Assembly (NCBI RefSeq): GCF_000733725.1
Contig: NZ_JMQM01000001.1
Span: 124,001-188,000, forward strand
DNA length: 64,000 bases
DNA from: Nitratireductor basaltis
Lineage (GTDB): Bacteria; Pseudomonadota; Alphaproteobacteria; Rhizobiales; Rhizobiaceae
Reading direction: 5' to 3'
A program made the position numbers and the translations under genes. A model generated the notes under the pieces. The model did not search any database, was not told the DNA's origin, and saw only the letters and a list, made by a program, of their open reading frames with translations. Within the stretch, counting starts at the first letter, position 1; the number at the start of each line of letters is the position of its first letter. Shown in pieces: positions 55,226-63,386 of the stretch.

Positions 55226-56221
55226 ATGAAATATCTTATCGGTTCGGTGTCCGCCCTGGCGCTCAGCCTTCTCGCATCGAGCGCATATGCTCAGTGCGAT
55301 GATGGCGAGATGGTCATCAAGTTCTCACACGTCGTGGCAGCCAGCGGTCATCCTAAAGGTGATGCGGCAACGATGCTTGCAGACCGCATCAACGATGAGA
55401 TGAACGGTACCGCCTGCATGGAGGTCTATCCGAACTCCACGCTTTATGACGACGACAAGGTGATGGAAGCGCTGCTGCTCGGTGACGTGCAGCTTGCAGC
55501 ACCTTCGCTGTCGAAGTTCGAGGCCTACACGAAGAAGTACCGCCTTTTCGATCTTCCGTTCCTGTTCTCAAGCCTGGATGCGGTCAACAGCTTCATCAAT
55601 TCAGAAGATGGCAAGGGCATGCTCACCATCATGGAAGATGAGGGCTATACCGGTATGGGCTACTGGATGTCCGGCCTGAAGCAGTTCTCAGCCAACAAGC
55701 CGCTTGAGGTGCCTTCGGATGCGTCGGGTCTAAAGTTCCGCGTGCAGACGTCCGATGTGGCCGTAGCCATGATCGAGGCGATGGACGCTTCCGCGCAGAA
55801 GCTCGCCTTCTCGGAAGTCTACAGCGCTCTTCAGACGGGTGTCGTGGATGGCCAGGAGAACTCCTGGTGCAATATCTACACGCAGAAGTTCTTCGAGGTG
55901 CAGGACGGTATCACCAACACCAACCACCAGCTTCTGTCCTATCTTCTTGTGACTTCGACCGAATGGCTGGAAGGCCTTGATGAAGAGGTTCGCAATCAGT
56001 TCGTTTCCATCGTCGAGGACGTGACGAAGCAGGCCAATGACGATGTTGCGCAGAAGGAAGAAACCTGCCGCCAGAACATCGTTGATGCCAATGGCGAAAT
56101 CCGTGAGCTTACCGAAGAGCAGCGCTCGCAGTGGCTTGAGACCATGAAGCCAGTCTGGGAGCAGTTCGAGGACGACATTGGCGCAGACCTGATCAAGGCT
56201 GCCGAAGGCAGCAACTCCTGA
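55226..56221 (+). CDS. dctP: TRAP transporter solute-binding protein (DctP type)
   Basis: A 331-residue periplasmic binding protein of the TRAP family. The signal peptide ends at A-Y-A (residue 21). F-S-H-V-V begins the first lobe, and the carboxylate-binding arginine is expected in G-L-K-F-R-V-Q-T-S, with D-G-Q-E-N-S-W near residue 209. Cysteines at about 24, 58, 211 and 277 could form disulfides, more than in most DctP proteins. It delivers a C4-dicarboxylate or similar acid to DctQM. GGAGGAG precedes the ATG. The 160-base upstream region holds a GGTC-N8-GACC repeat that might be an operator. A strong hairpin separates it from dctQ. Confidence 0.93.
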   Translation: MKYLIGSVSALALSLLASSAYAQCDDGEMVIKFSHVVAASGHPKGDAATMLADRINDEMNGTACMEVYPNSTLYDDDKVMEALLLGDVQLAAPSLSKFEAYTKKYRLFDLPFLFSSLDAVNSFINSEDGKGMLTIMEDEGYTGMGYWMSGLKQFSANKPLEVPSDASGLKFRVQTSDVAVAMIEAMDASAQKLAFSEVYSALQTGVVDGQENSWCNIYTQKFFEVQDGITNTNHQLLSYLLVTSTEWLEGLDEEVRNQFVSIVEDVTKQANDDVAQKEETCRQNIVDANGEIRELTEEQRSQWLETMKPVWEQFEDDIGADLIKAAEGSNS

Positions 56222-56236
56222 TCGTGAGCTGACAGC

Positions 56237-56267
56237 ACTGGCGCATCCCGCTTGCGGGTGCGCCAGT
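56237..56267 (+). promoter_or_regulatory. Intercistronic hairpin between dctP and dctQ
   Basis: ACTGGCGCA and CCCGC (one bulged T between) pair with GCGGG and TGCGCCAGT around a tiny loop. Such hairpins commonly protect the binding-protein mRNA and lower expression of the permease genes downstream. Confidence 0.7.
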
Positions 56268-56332
56268 ATCTTCCGCGCCGAACAAAAACATGTATATCCG
56301 GCGCGGAAAACTGACCCATCGGGGAGGGGTTT

Positions 56333-57028
56333 ATGGCCTTGCTCTGGCCTTCACTGGCATTGATCGTGCTGGTCGCGCTGCTGTTCTTCGCAGAACGACG
56401 TTTTCCTGTCGCAGTCTCGCGCATGGAAGAGAATTTCATCGCAAGTCTGCTTGCCATCATCACGCTTGTCTCCTTCGTGCAGGTGATTGCGCGCTATGGC
56501 TTCAACAGCGGTTGGGGCGGGGCGCTAGAGTTCACGCGCATTGTCTTTGCCTGGATGATCCTGTTTGGCATGAGCTATGGCGTGAAGAACGGCGTTCATC
56601 TGGGTGTGGACGCCTTCGTGAAGCTGCTGCCGAGCCGACTGTTTCGCATTGCGGCCCTCTTCGGAGCCTTCGCAACCTTCGCCTATGCCTTCCTGCTCCT
56701 CTATGCGGGTTGGCTTGCATGGGTGGGTGTGGACATCTCCTCCAACTGGCGTCAATCCGGTGCGATTGGCTACTGGACCTTCATGTTCGACCGGGGGACC
56801 GGTCTGGACGATCTGCGCTATCCCGTCTGGATGCAGGACACGTTCGGTCTTCAGGAGCGCGTGCAGCGCTGGGTGGCCTATCTCATGCTGCCCATTGGTC
56901 TGGCACTTCTGGCTTTCCGCTCGGCCCAGGGCTTCATGCAGATATGGCGCGGAGAGCGCGAGCTTCTGATCGCCGGTCACGAGGCGGAAGATCTCGTAGC
57001 TGAAAACCGCGATGCGCTGAAGGAATAG
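56333..57028 (+). CDS. dctQ: TRAP transporter small permease (DctQ)
   Basis: A 231-residue DctQ subunit, four membrane helices. Family marks include E-F-T-R-I-V-F-A-W-M-I-L-F-G and K-N-G-V-H-L-G-V-D-A. It is longer than usual (about 170-200) because of an extra loop between helices 3 and 4 (about 140-190). It helps hold DctP and DctM together. The ATG at 56333 has GGGAGGGG upstream; dctM starts three bases after its stop. Confidence 0.92.
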   Translation: MALLWPSLALIVLVALLFFAERRFPVAVSRMEENFIASLLAIITLVSFVQVIARYGFNSGWGGALEFTRIVFAWMILFGMSYGVKNGVHLGVDAFVKLLPSRLFRIAALFGAFATFAYAFLLLYAGWLAWVGVDISSNWRQSGAIGYWTFMFDRGTGLDDLRYPVWMQDTFGLQERVQRWVAYLMLPIGLALLAFRSAQGFMQIWRGERELLIAGHEAEDLVAENRDALKE

Positions 57029-57031
57029 ACC

Positions 57032-58651
57032 ATGATCTCGGCCATTCTCTTCCTTCTCGTCCTGACCTTCCTCTTTCTCGGCGTGCCGGTCGCGGTGTCT
57101 CTCGGCCTTTCCTCGCTGATCATCATCATCTTTTTCTCCAGCGACTCGGTCTCGTCCGTGGCGCTGCAACTCTTCAAGGCGTCGCAGAACTACACGCTGC
57201 TGGCGATCCCGTTCTTCGTGCTGGCTTCGGCCTTCATGTCGACAGGCGGCGTGGCGCGGCGCATCATTCGCTTTGCGATTGCCTCGGTCGGCCACTTCAA
57301 GGGCGGGCTGGCCATGGCTTCCGTGCTTGCCTGCATGATGTTCGCCGCACTTTCGGGTTCATCGCCTGCAACGGTCGTTGCCATCGGCACCATCGCCATC
57401 GCGGGCATGCGGCAGGTGGGTTATACACGCGACTTCTCCGCAGGCATCATCGCCAATGCGGGAACGCTCGGCATTCTCATCCCGCCATCCATCGTCATGG
57501 TTGTCTATGCGGCTGCGACGGACGTTTCCGTTGGCCGCATGTTCCTGGCAGGTGTCGTGCCGGGCATCGTCGCCGGTCTTATGCTCATGATCGCCATTTA
57601 TGTGATGGCCCGGGTGAAGAACCTGCCTGCGGAAGAGTGGAAAGGCTTCGGCGAGATCGTGGCTGGCGGCAAGGAAGCCGGGTGGGGCCTGTTCCTCATC
57701 ATCATCATTCTGGGTGGCATCTATGGCGGCGTCTTCACGCCGACCGAAGCCGCAGCCGTGGCGGCAGTCTATGCTTTCGCGGTCGCCCTTTTCGTCTATC
57801 GCGACATGGGACCGATGAAAGGGCAGCCCTGGATTGCCGAAGATGCAAGTCCCAGCGCGCGCATCGGCTTTTCGGGCACGGTCTACGCCGTCGCCTTCTT
57901 CTTCGTCTTCATGATCCTGTCCTTTTTCGCCACAGCGGATATGGACGGCGTGACGCTGCAGGGGCGCACGGTGTTGGGGCTCGTGCTCTCGCTTGGCGTG
58001 ATGTTCGCCTACATCATCTGGCGCGGGCGTCCGCATGGAGACGTGTCGATCCTGGGCGCGCTGCGCGACAGCCTGCCCGTTTGGGGCCGCAATCTAGGCC
58101 TTACCGCGCGAAACTTCTTCCCTGCATTCTTTGCGGAAGACACGCGCAAGGTGATGGTGGAAGCGTCGCGCACGACGATCATGCTGATGTTCATCATCGT
58201 CAATGCACTGCTTTTCGCCCATGTGCTGACCTCGGAGCGCATTCCGCAAACGATCACGGATGCGATGATCGGTGCCGGCTTTACCTGGTTCACCTTCCTT
58301 ATCGCAGTCAATCTTCTGCTGCTTCTGGGTGGGCAGTTCATGGAGCCGTCTGGCCTGCTGCTGATCGTTGCGCCTGTCGTCTTCCCCATCGCGATGGAGC
58401 TTGGCGTCGACCCGGTTCATCTGGGCATCATCATGGTGGTGAACATGGAGATCGGCATGATCACGCCGCCGATAGGACTCAACCTGTTCGTCACATCCGG
58501 CATCACGGGCATGAGCCTGTTGCAGGTGGTGAAGGCGGCGCTTCCCTTTGTGGCCGTGCTCTTCGCCTTCCTGATCCTGGTCACCTATGTGCCGATGCTC
58601 TCGACATGGTTGCCATACAGCCTGATGGGGCCGGAAATCGTGACACGATAA
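57032..58651 (+). CDS. dctM: TRAP transporter large permease (DctM) with an inserted segment
   Basis: The 539-residue sodium-coupled large permease of the TRAP system. Typical features are the helical hairpins, S-G-S-S-P-A-T-V near residue 110, N-A-G-T-L-G-I-L-I-P-P-S near 143, F-T-P-T-E-A near 235 and the late G-M-I-T-P-P-I-G. Usual DctM proteins have about 425 residues. Here residues 259-373 are extra and add about two membrane helices plus polar loops after the first half. The neighbours and the terminator at 58759 show an ordinary dctPQM operon. Confidence 0.93.
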   Translation: MISAILFLLVLTFLFLGVPVAVSLGLSSLIIIIFFSSDSVSSVALQLFKASQNYTLLAIPFFVLASAFMSTGGVARRIIRFAIASVGHFKGGLAMASVLACMMFAALSGSSPATVVAIGTIAIAGMRQVGYTRDFSAGIIANAGTLGILIPPSIVMVVYAAATDVSVGRMFLAGVVPGIVAGLMLMIAIYVMARVKNLPAEEWKGFGEIVAGGKEAGWGLFLIIIILGGIYGGVFTPTEAAAVAAVYAFAVALFVYRDMGPMKGQPWIAEDASPSARIGFSGTVYAVAFFFVFMILSFFATADMDGVTLQGRTVLGLVLSLGVMFAYIIWRGRPHGDVSILGALRDSLPVWGRNLGLTARNFFPAFFAEDTRKVMVEASRTTIMLMFIIVNALLFAHVLTSERIPQTITDAMIGAGFTWFTFLIAVNLLLLLGGQFMEPSGLLLIVAPVVFPIAMELGVDPVHLGIIMVVNMEIGMITPPIGLNLFVTSGITGMSLLQVVKAALPFVAVLFAFLILVTYVPMLSTWLPYSLMGPEIVTR

Positions 58652-58758
58652 GAATTTTCGGGGAGATTTTAATGGTTCGCTAACTTGTTCTTAACGATTG
58701 CGAATCATAATCGGGGAACAGTCGGATCGGCTTTCCTCCTCCCAAGCACGGTTCGAAT

Positions 58759-58792
58759 GGGCGGCCGCTTTCTTAAAGCGCCGCCCTTTTTT
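58759..58792 (+). terminator. Rho-independent terminator of the TRAP operon
   Basis: GGGCGGCCGCTTT (58759-58771) pairs with AAAGCGCCGCCC (58775-58786), one bulged C and a three-base loop, followed by six T. It lies 108 bases after the dctM stop and inside the open frame upstream of the next gene, showing that this part is not coding. Confidence 0.93.
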
Positions 58793-58928
58793 CGAGACCC
58801 TCATTTCCCGCCCGAATTTCGCCCAGATCTCAGTGGAGCGATCGCGACGAGAGTGGCGGAACCTTCTTCTTGAAAAGTGGTTTCACCGCCTCCGGGCGAT
58901 CGCCCGGCACTTCAGGATCGCGGGTCCC

Positions 58929-60710
58929 ATGCTGGAAATATTGTCGGGTTACGAAGCCTATGTCGCGCTGGCGCTGCTGGGGCTGATCTTTGCGTTCTTC
59001 ATCTCGGAACTCTATCCGCCGGAAGTCACTGCAGCGGGCGGTGCGGCGGGCTTCGTTCTTCTGGGTTTTGTCCAGCCCGGCGAGGCGATGGGTGTCTTTT
59101 CCAATCCCGCACCGCTGACCATTGCAGCAATGTTCATCCTTTCCGGCGCCCTTATCCGTACGGGCGTGCTGGAGGCTTTGGCCGATGCGGTGATCAGCCG
59201 GGCCGAAAGCCGGCCTGCAATGGCCGTAATCGTGTTTGTGGTGGTGACGGTGCTTGCCTCCGCCTTCATGAACAACACGCCGGTCGTGCTCATTCTCATT
59301 CCCATCGTCATCAAGCTGGCAGCAGCGCTCGAGATCGCGCCAACGCGCTTTCTGATCCCGCTCTCCTACGCGTCGATACTGGGCGGCACCTGCACCCTGG
59401 TCGGTACCTCGACCAATCTCTTGGTGGATGGTGTTGCGCGGGAAGCCGGGCTCGAAGCCTTTTCCGTGTTCGAGATCACCCCGGTGGGCATCGTGGTTGC
59501 GGTGGTGGGCCTCGGGATGCTGGCGCTACTTGGGCGGCCACTCCTGCCCGATCGCGGTGTGGCCGGTCGTGGCACAGGCGAAGAAGAGATCCAGTTCCTC
59601 TCGGAAGTAACCGTCCGCAACGAAGGCGACTTCACCAGTGCCCCAATCGGGGAGATCGCCGAGTTGAAACGGCCCGGTCTGCGCCTCATTGGACTGCGCA
59701 GCGGGGGTACCACCCATCGCGGCGAACTCACCGAGCGCACGCTCAAGAAGGGCGATACGCTTATCGTGATGGCCACCACTTCCGAGCTACTTACCCTCAA
59801 CGATGAAGCGGATCTGCGGGTCGGTCTGCGGCGCGGTGCCGATCAGGGGGCGGATTCGGTCGTGGTCGAGGCCATCGTCGCGCCGCGCAAGGCCAGCAGC
59901 GGGCAGCGGATCGCCGATCTCATTCTCGGCCGCCGCTTCGGTGTACGCGTTCTCGGCGCGCACCGCCACAGGCACATTCCAGGCCCCGATCTTGAAAATG
60001 TACGTCTTCGTCCTGCCGACAAGCTTCTCCTCGAGGGGCCTCCGAGCGGATTTGATGCGTTGGCAGAAGAAGCCGATCTCGTTTCGGTCTCGCGTCCGGC
60101 AGGCCGGGCATTTCGGCGACGCAAGGCACCGATTGCCATACTGGGCCTTGCCGGTGTGGTCATACTTGCGGCCTGGGGACTGGCCGATATCGGCATACTC
60201 GCCATGATCGCTGTGGCAGCAATTCTGCTTCTGCGCTGCATTGATGCGGATGAGGCGTGGGATTCGATCGAAGGATCGATCCTCGTCCTGATCTTTGCGA
60301 TGCTGATCGTCGGCAAGGGGCTGGAAAATGCCGGGAGCGTCAAACTGATCGTTGGCGCGGTTGCACCGGTTCTGGAAACAATGTCGCCAATGGTGGCGCT
60401 TGTGGCAGTCTACTTCCTTGCCTCGTTCCTGACCGAGCTTGTCACCAACAATGCCATTGCAGTTCTGCTGACACCCATCGTCATTGGCCTTGCGCAACAG
60501 ATGGGACTGGATCCGCGCGCTTTTGTCGTGGCCGTGATGTTCGGTGCCAGCGCCAGCTTTGCCACCCCCATAGGTTACCAGACCAACACTCTGGTCTATG
60601 GCGCGGGCGACTATCGCTTCACCGACTTCCTGAAAATCGGAATCCCGATGAACGTGTTCGTTGGCATCGCCAGCGTGTTGGCCATTGCCTGGTTCTTTCC
60701 GATGGATTGA
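58929..60710 (+). CDS. SLC13-family permease with TrkA-C domains
   Basis: A 593-residue DASS/SLC13-type transporter. Ten or more helices in two halves enclose two TrkA_C (RCK-C) domains (about 210-300 and 310-390). The paired ion-binding motifs are F-M-N-N-T-P-V and L-V-T-N-N-A-I, and G-T-S-T-N-L-L is in the first half. Relatives carry sulfate, dicarboxylates or other anions with sodium. The ATG at 58929 is chosen since the open frame to 58698 runs through the TRAP terminator and lacks the family N-terminus; the ribosome site is weak. Substrate not known. Confidence 0.9.
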   Translation: MLEILSGYEAYVALALLGLIFAFFISELYPPEVTAAGGAAGFVLLGFVQPGEAMGVFSNPAPLTIAAMFILSGALIRTGVLEALADAVISRAESRPAMAVIVFVVVTVLASAFMNNTPVVLILIPIVIKLAAALEIAPTRFLIPLSYASILGGTCTLVGTSTNLLVDGVAREAGLEAFSVFEITPVGIVVAVVGLGMLALLGRPLLPDRGVAGRGTGEEEIQFLSEVTVRNEGDFTSAPIGEIAELKRPGLRLIGLRSGGTTHRGELTERTLKKGDTLIVMATTSELLTLNDEADLRVGLRRGADQGADSVVVEAIVAPRKASSGQRIADLILGRRFGVRVLGAHRHRHIPGPDLENVRLRPADKLLLEGPPSGFDALAEEADLVSVSRPAGRAFRRRKAPIAILGLAGVVILAAWGLADIGILAMIAVAAILLLRCIDADEAWDSIEGSILVLIFAMLIVGKGLENAGSVKLIVGAVAPVLETMSPMVALVAVYFLASFLTELVTNNAIAVLLTPIVIGLAQQMGLDPRAFVVAVMFGASASFATPIGYQTNTLVYGAGDYRFTDFLKIGIPMNVFVGIASVLAIAWFFPMD

Positions 60711-60716
60711 GGTCAG

Positions 60717-61118
60717 CTAGGCTTTGGCGGCCTTTAGCCGCGTGTTGAAGTCAGCTGCGTCTGCGATCAGTTTCCGGAATGCCTCCGGATCCACCGCCGC
60801 ACCTTCCTTCAGGTCGATTGCGCGGCGGGTGCCTGCGGTCAGGCTTGCATTGAACAGCCCCTGCGGATCGGGCAGGGACGCTCCGTAGGCGAAGGTGAGC
60901 TTGACCTTGTCCTTGTAGCTCTCGCCCGTGCAGATGATGCCTTCATGCTCCCACACTGCCACGCCTGACGGGTTGGATGGTTTGCGCCACTTGATCGCTT
61001 CGGTGATGCGCGGGTCGGTGAGGATCAGCTGGCGCACATGCGCCAGCATTGCTCCGCGCCAGCCGCCGAGTGCCTCGAATTTGCGCGTGATCTCCGCTTC
61101 CACTTCGCTCGCGCTCAT
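60717..61118 (-). CDS. DUF1801 protein
   Basis: A 133-residue DUF1801 (YdhG-like) protein with I-K-W-R-K-P-S-N-P near residue 40 and the long K-V-K-L-T-F-A-Y-G segment. The fold resembles small iron-chaperone-type proteins, but the function is not established. The ATG at 61118 follows GGGAGGG; the open frame to 61178 would put 20 unconserved residues in front. It lies 69 bases after the aminotransferase on the same strand. Confidence 0.85.
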   Translation of the reverse strand: MSASEVEAEITRKFEALGGWRGAMLAHVRQLILTDPRITEAIKWRKPSNPSGVAVWEHEGIICTGESYKDKVKLTFAYGASLPDPQGLFNASLTAGTRRAIDLKEGAAVDPEAFRKLIADAADFNTRLKAAKA

Positions 61119-61187
61119 TTTGCCCTCCCATGGGGTGCTGGCGACCGGTGCGAAGGGAATCACAGGCGGTTGTGGCATTCAAGATGC

Positions 61188-62360
61188 TCAACCTTTTGCG
61201 AGAAACTCTCCCATGCGCTCGATGGCGCGGCGGATATTCTCTTCGGAATTGGCGTAGGAGAGGCGGATATAGCCCTCCCCGCACACGCCGAAATCCGGGC
61301 CGCCGATCAGGGCAACGCCAGCCTCTTCCAGAAGCGCTGATGCCAGCTTCTTGGCCTTCCAGCCGGTCTGGCTGATATTGGGGAAGGCATAGAAGGCTCC
61401 CTTGGGGGTGCGGCAGGTGATGTTGGGCAGGCTGTTCAGCCCTTCAACCACGACCTTGCGACGCCTGTCGAAGGCCTGCATCATTTTCTCCACATCGTCC
61501 TGCGGCCCGTCGATTGCGGCAATGCCTGCATATTGGGCAGGTGCGTTGACGCAGGACCAGCAATTGACTGCAAGCTTCCGCACATTCTCATAGAGGCGGT
61601 CAGGCCAGATCGACCACCCCAGACGCCAGCCTGTCATGGCCCAGGTCTTGGACCAGCCATTGAGTACGATCAGGCGGTCGCGGATTTCGGGGAAGGTCAG
61701 GAGCGAGGTGGATTCCTCGCCATCATAGGTCATCACGTCATAGATCTCGTCCGACATGATCGCGACCTGGGGATGCGCCTCAAGCCCCTTCACCAGCTTT
61801 TCGATCTCTTCGCGCGGCGTCACACCACCGGTCGGGTTGGCCGGCGAGTTCAGGATGAGCAGGCGTGTACTGGGCGTGATGAGCGACAATGTTTCGTCCG
61901 CCGAGAAGGCAAAACCGTTTTCTTCGCGGATCGGTACCGGTACGGGTTTTGCGCCGGTAAACTCGATCATGGACCGGTAGATGGGGAAACCGGGATCAGG
62001 GTAGAGAATTTCTGCACCTGGTTCGCCGAACATGGTGATTGCGGCGAACATTGTCGGCTTGCCGCCGGGCAGGATCATGACGTTGTCAGGCGAGACCTCC
62101 ACACCGGTAGTCGCAAGCGTACGCCGCACGACGGCCTCACGGGCTGGCAGGATACCGGTGGCCGGCGTGTAGCCGTGGTGGCCGTCGCGCAAAGCCTTGA
62201 TGGCAGCTTCCACGATATGTTCAGGGGTCTGAAAGTCTGGCTGACCGATGCCAAGATTGATGATGTCGCGGCCCTGCTGCGCCAGTTCCGTCGCCCGTGC
62301 CAGAACCGCAAATGCGTTTTCCTCGCCGATACGGTTAAAGGCTTCTACGGTCTGGAGCAT
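61188..62360 (-). CDS. Class I aminotransferase (aspartate-aminotransferase-like)
   Basis: A 390-residue PLP enzyme, fold type I, subgroup I-gamma-like. The PLP lysine is in N-G-W-S-K-T-W-A-M-T-G-W-R-L-G; N-S-P-A-N-P-T-G-G and S-D-E-I-Y-D are the other cofactor contacts, and the substrate Arg is expected in Y-I-R-L-S. The amino donor cannot be read from sequence; aspartate, alanine or aromatic acids are possible. It is divergent from the acetyltransferase and probably cotranscribed with the DUF1801 gene. Confidence 0.9.
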   Translation of the reverse strand: MLQTVEAFNRIGEENAFAVLARATELAQQGRDIINLGIGQPDFQTPEHIVEAAIKALRDGHHGYTPATGILPAREAVVRRTLATTGVEVSPDNVMILPGGKPTMFAAITMFGEPGAEILYPDPGFPIYRSMIEFTGAKPVPVPIREENGFAFSADETLSLITPSTRLLILNSPANPTGGVTPREEIEKLVKGLEAHPQVAIMSDEIYDVMTYDGEESTSLLTFPEIRDRLIVLNGWSKTWAMTGWRLGWSIWPDRLYENVRKLAVNCWSCVNAPAQYAGIAAIDGPQDDVEKMMQAFDRRRKVVVEGLNSLPNITCRTPKGAFYAFPNISQTGWKAKKLASALLEEAGVALIGGPDFGVCGEGYIRLSYANSEENIRRAIERMGEFLAKG

Positions 62361-62442
62361 GTCGAAAGTCCCCCTGGTGCTGTTGTCCTCGCGGCGCTTT
62401 TGTGATCGTTGCGAATGCTTTCGTCAATCGCGGGACCTTGTG

Positions 62443-63126
62443 ATGAGTGACCTGGATCAATGGAAAACGCGACCGCTTCCACAGCGCAATGCTCTTGCAG
62501 GCCGCCTTGTCACCTTGGAACCGCTTGATCCCGCTCGACATGGAGACGATCTCTTCGAGGCTGCCAATGTGGCGGATGCCGAAGAGCGATTCCGATGGCT
62601 TTTCGAACATCCACCTGCCAACAGAGATGATTTCCAGCGCTGGCTCGAGAAAGCATCCACCACGAGTGACCCGCTCTTCTTCGCTGTTTGCGAGAAGGGC
62701 ACCGGGCGAGCGCTTGGCCGCCAGGCATTGATGCGCATAGATGCGGCCAATGGCGTGGCCGAGATCGGCAGCATCTATTGGGGGCCGGAACTTGCGCGTA
62801 CGGCAGGAGCCACCGAGGCGGTCTATCTGTTTGCGCGCCACGTCTTCGATGATCTCGGCTATCGCCGCTTTGAGTGGAAATGCAACAGCCACAACGAGCC
62901 GTCACGATTGGCTGCTAAGCGGTTTGGCTTCACATTCGAAGGTGTATTTCGCCAGCACATGGTCGCAAAAGGAGCCAATCGCGATACGGCGTGGTTCTCG
63001 ATCATCGACAGTGAGTGGCCTCGATTGCGGGCTTCCTTCGAAGCATGGCTTTCGCCTGATAACTTCGACGAGCGGGGTCGGCAGTTGAAAAGGCTGGTGA
63101 AAATGCGCGAAGGTCACTCCAGTTGA
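62443..63126 (+). CDS. GNAT acetyltransferase (RimJ/RimL type)
   Basis: A 227-residue N-acetyltransferase. The N-terminal R-L-V-T-L-E-P-L starts the fold; acetyl-CoA binding is expected near A-T-E-A-V-Y-L-F-A and N-E-P-S-R-L-A-A-K-R-F-G-F-T-F-E-G, which is the typical end of RimJ/RimL proteins. The acceptor is unknown; relatives modify ribosomal or other protein N-termini or small amines. The ATG at 62443 is used, the longer frame overlapping the divergent aminotransferase being unlikely. Confidence 0.88.
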   Translation: MSDLDQWKTRPLPQRNALAGRLVTLEPLDPARHGDDLFEAANVADAEERFRWLFEHPPANRDDFQRWLEKASTTSDPLFFAVCEKGTGRALGRQALMRIDAANGVAEIGSIYWGPELARTAGATEAVYLFARHVFDDLGYRRFEWKCNSHNEPSRLAAKRFGFTFEGVFRQHMVAKGANRDTAWFSIIDSEWPRLRASFEAWLSPDNFDERGRQLKRLVKMREGHSS

Positions 63127-63176
63127 TTCTCTAGATGCAGCCGCAGGCCGCGTCTTCCTGGAGGGCGGAGAAGGCC

Positions 63177-63380
63177 ATGAAGGACAATCGCGACGCCATC
63201 ATCGCCGCCGCTTTCATCATTATCGGTTTCGGCGTGATCGGCTATTTCATGCCGCGTCTGGTTTTGGCCGTAGGCGAATTCTCGACGCTTGCTGCCGGTG
63301 CAATCGCCCTGCTTTTCGTCCTGGGCTTCTTTCTCATATTCTGGCTGCGGGGCATCTATCAGCGACGCAAGAACCGCTGA
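63177..63380 (+). CDS. Small two-helix membrane protein
   Basis: A 67-residue protein with two membrane helices (about 8-30 and 38-57) and a basic C-terminus R-R-K-N-R. GGAGAAGG lies just before the ATG at 63177, and it follows the acetyltransferase closely. No known family recognised. It converges with the metal exporter, whose end carries a GGCGGCC hairpin (63391-63409). Confidence 0.75.
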   Translation: MKDNRDAIIAAAFIIIGFGVIGYFMPRLVLAVGEFSTLAAGAIALLFVLGFFLIFWLRGIYQRRKNR

Positions 63381-63386
63381 TGATCC

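Noticed and set aside
58698-58928. N-terminal extension of the SLC13 permease by 77 codons
   Set aside because: The extension would contain the T-tract terminator of the TRAP operon and is strongly basic, unlike the family N-terminus.
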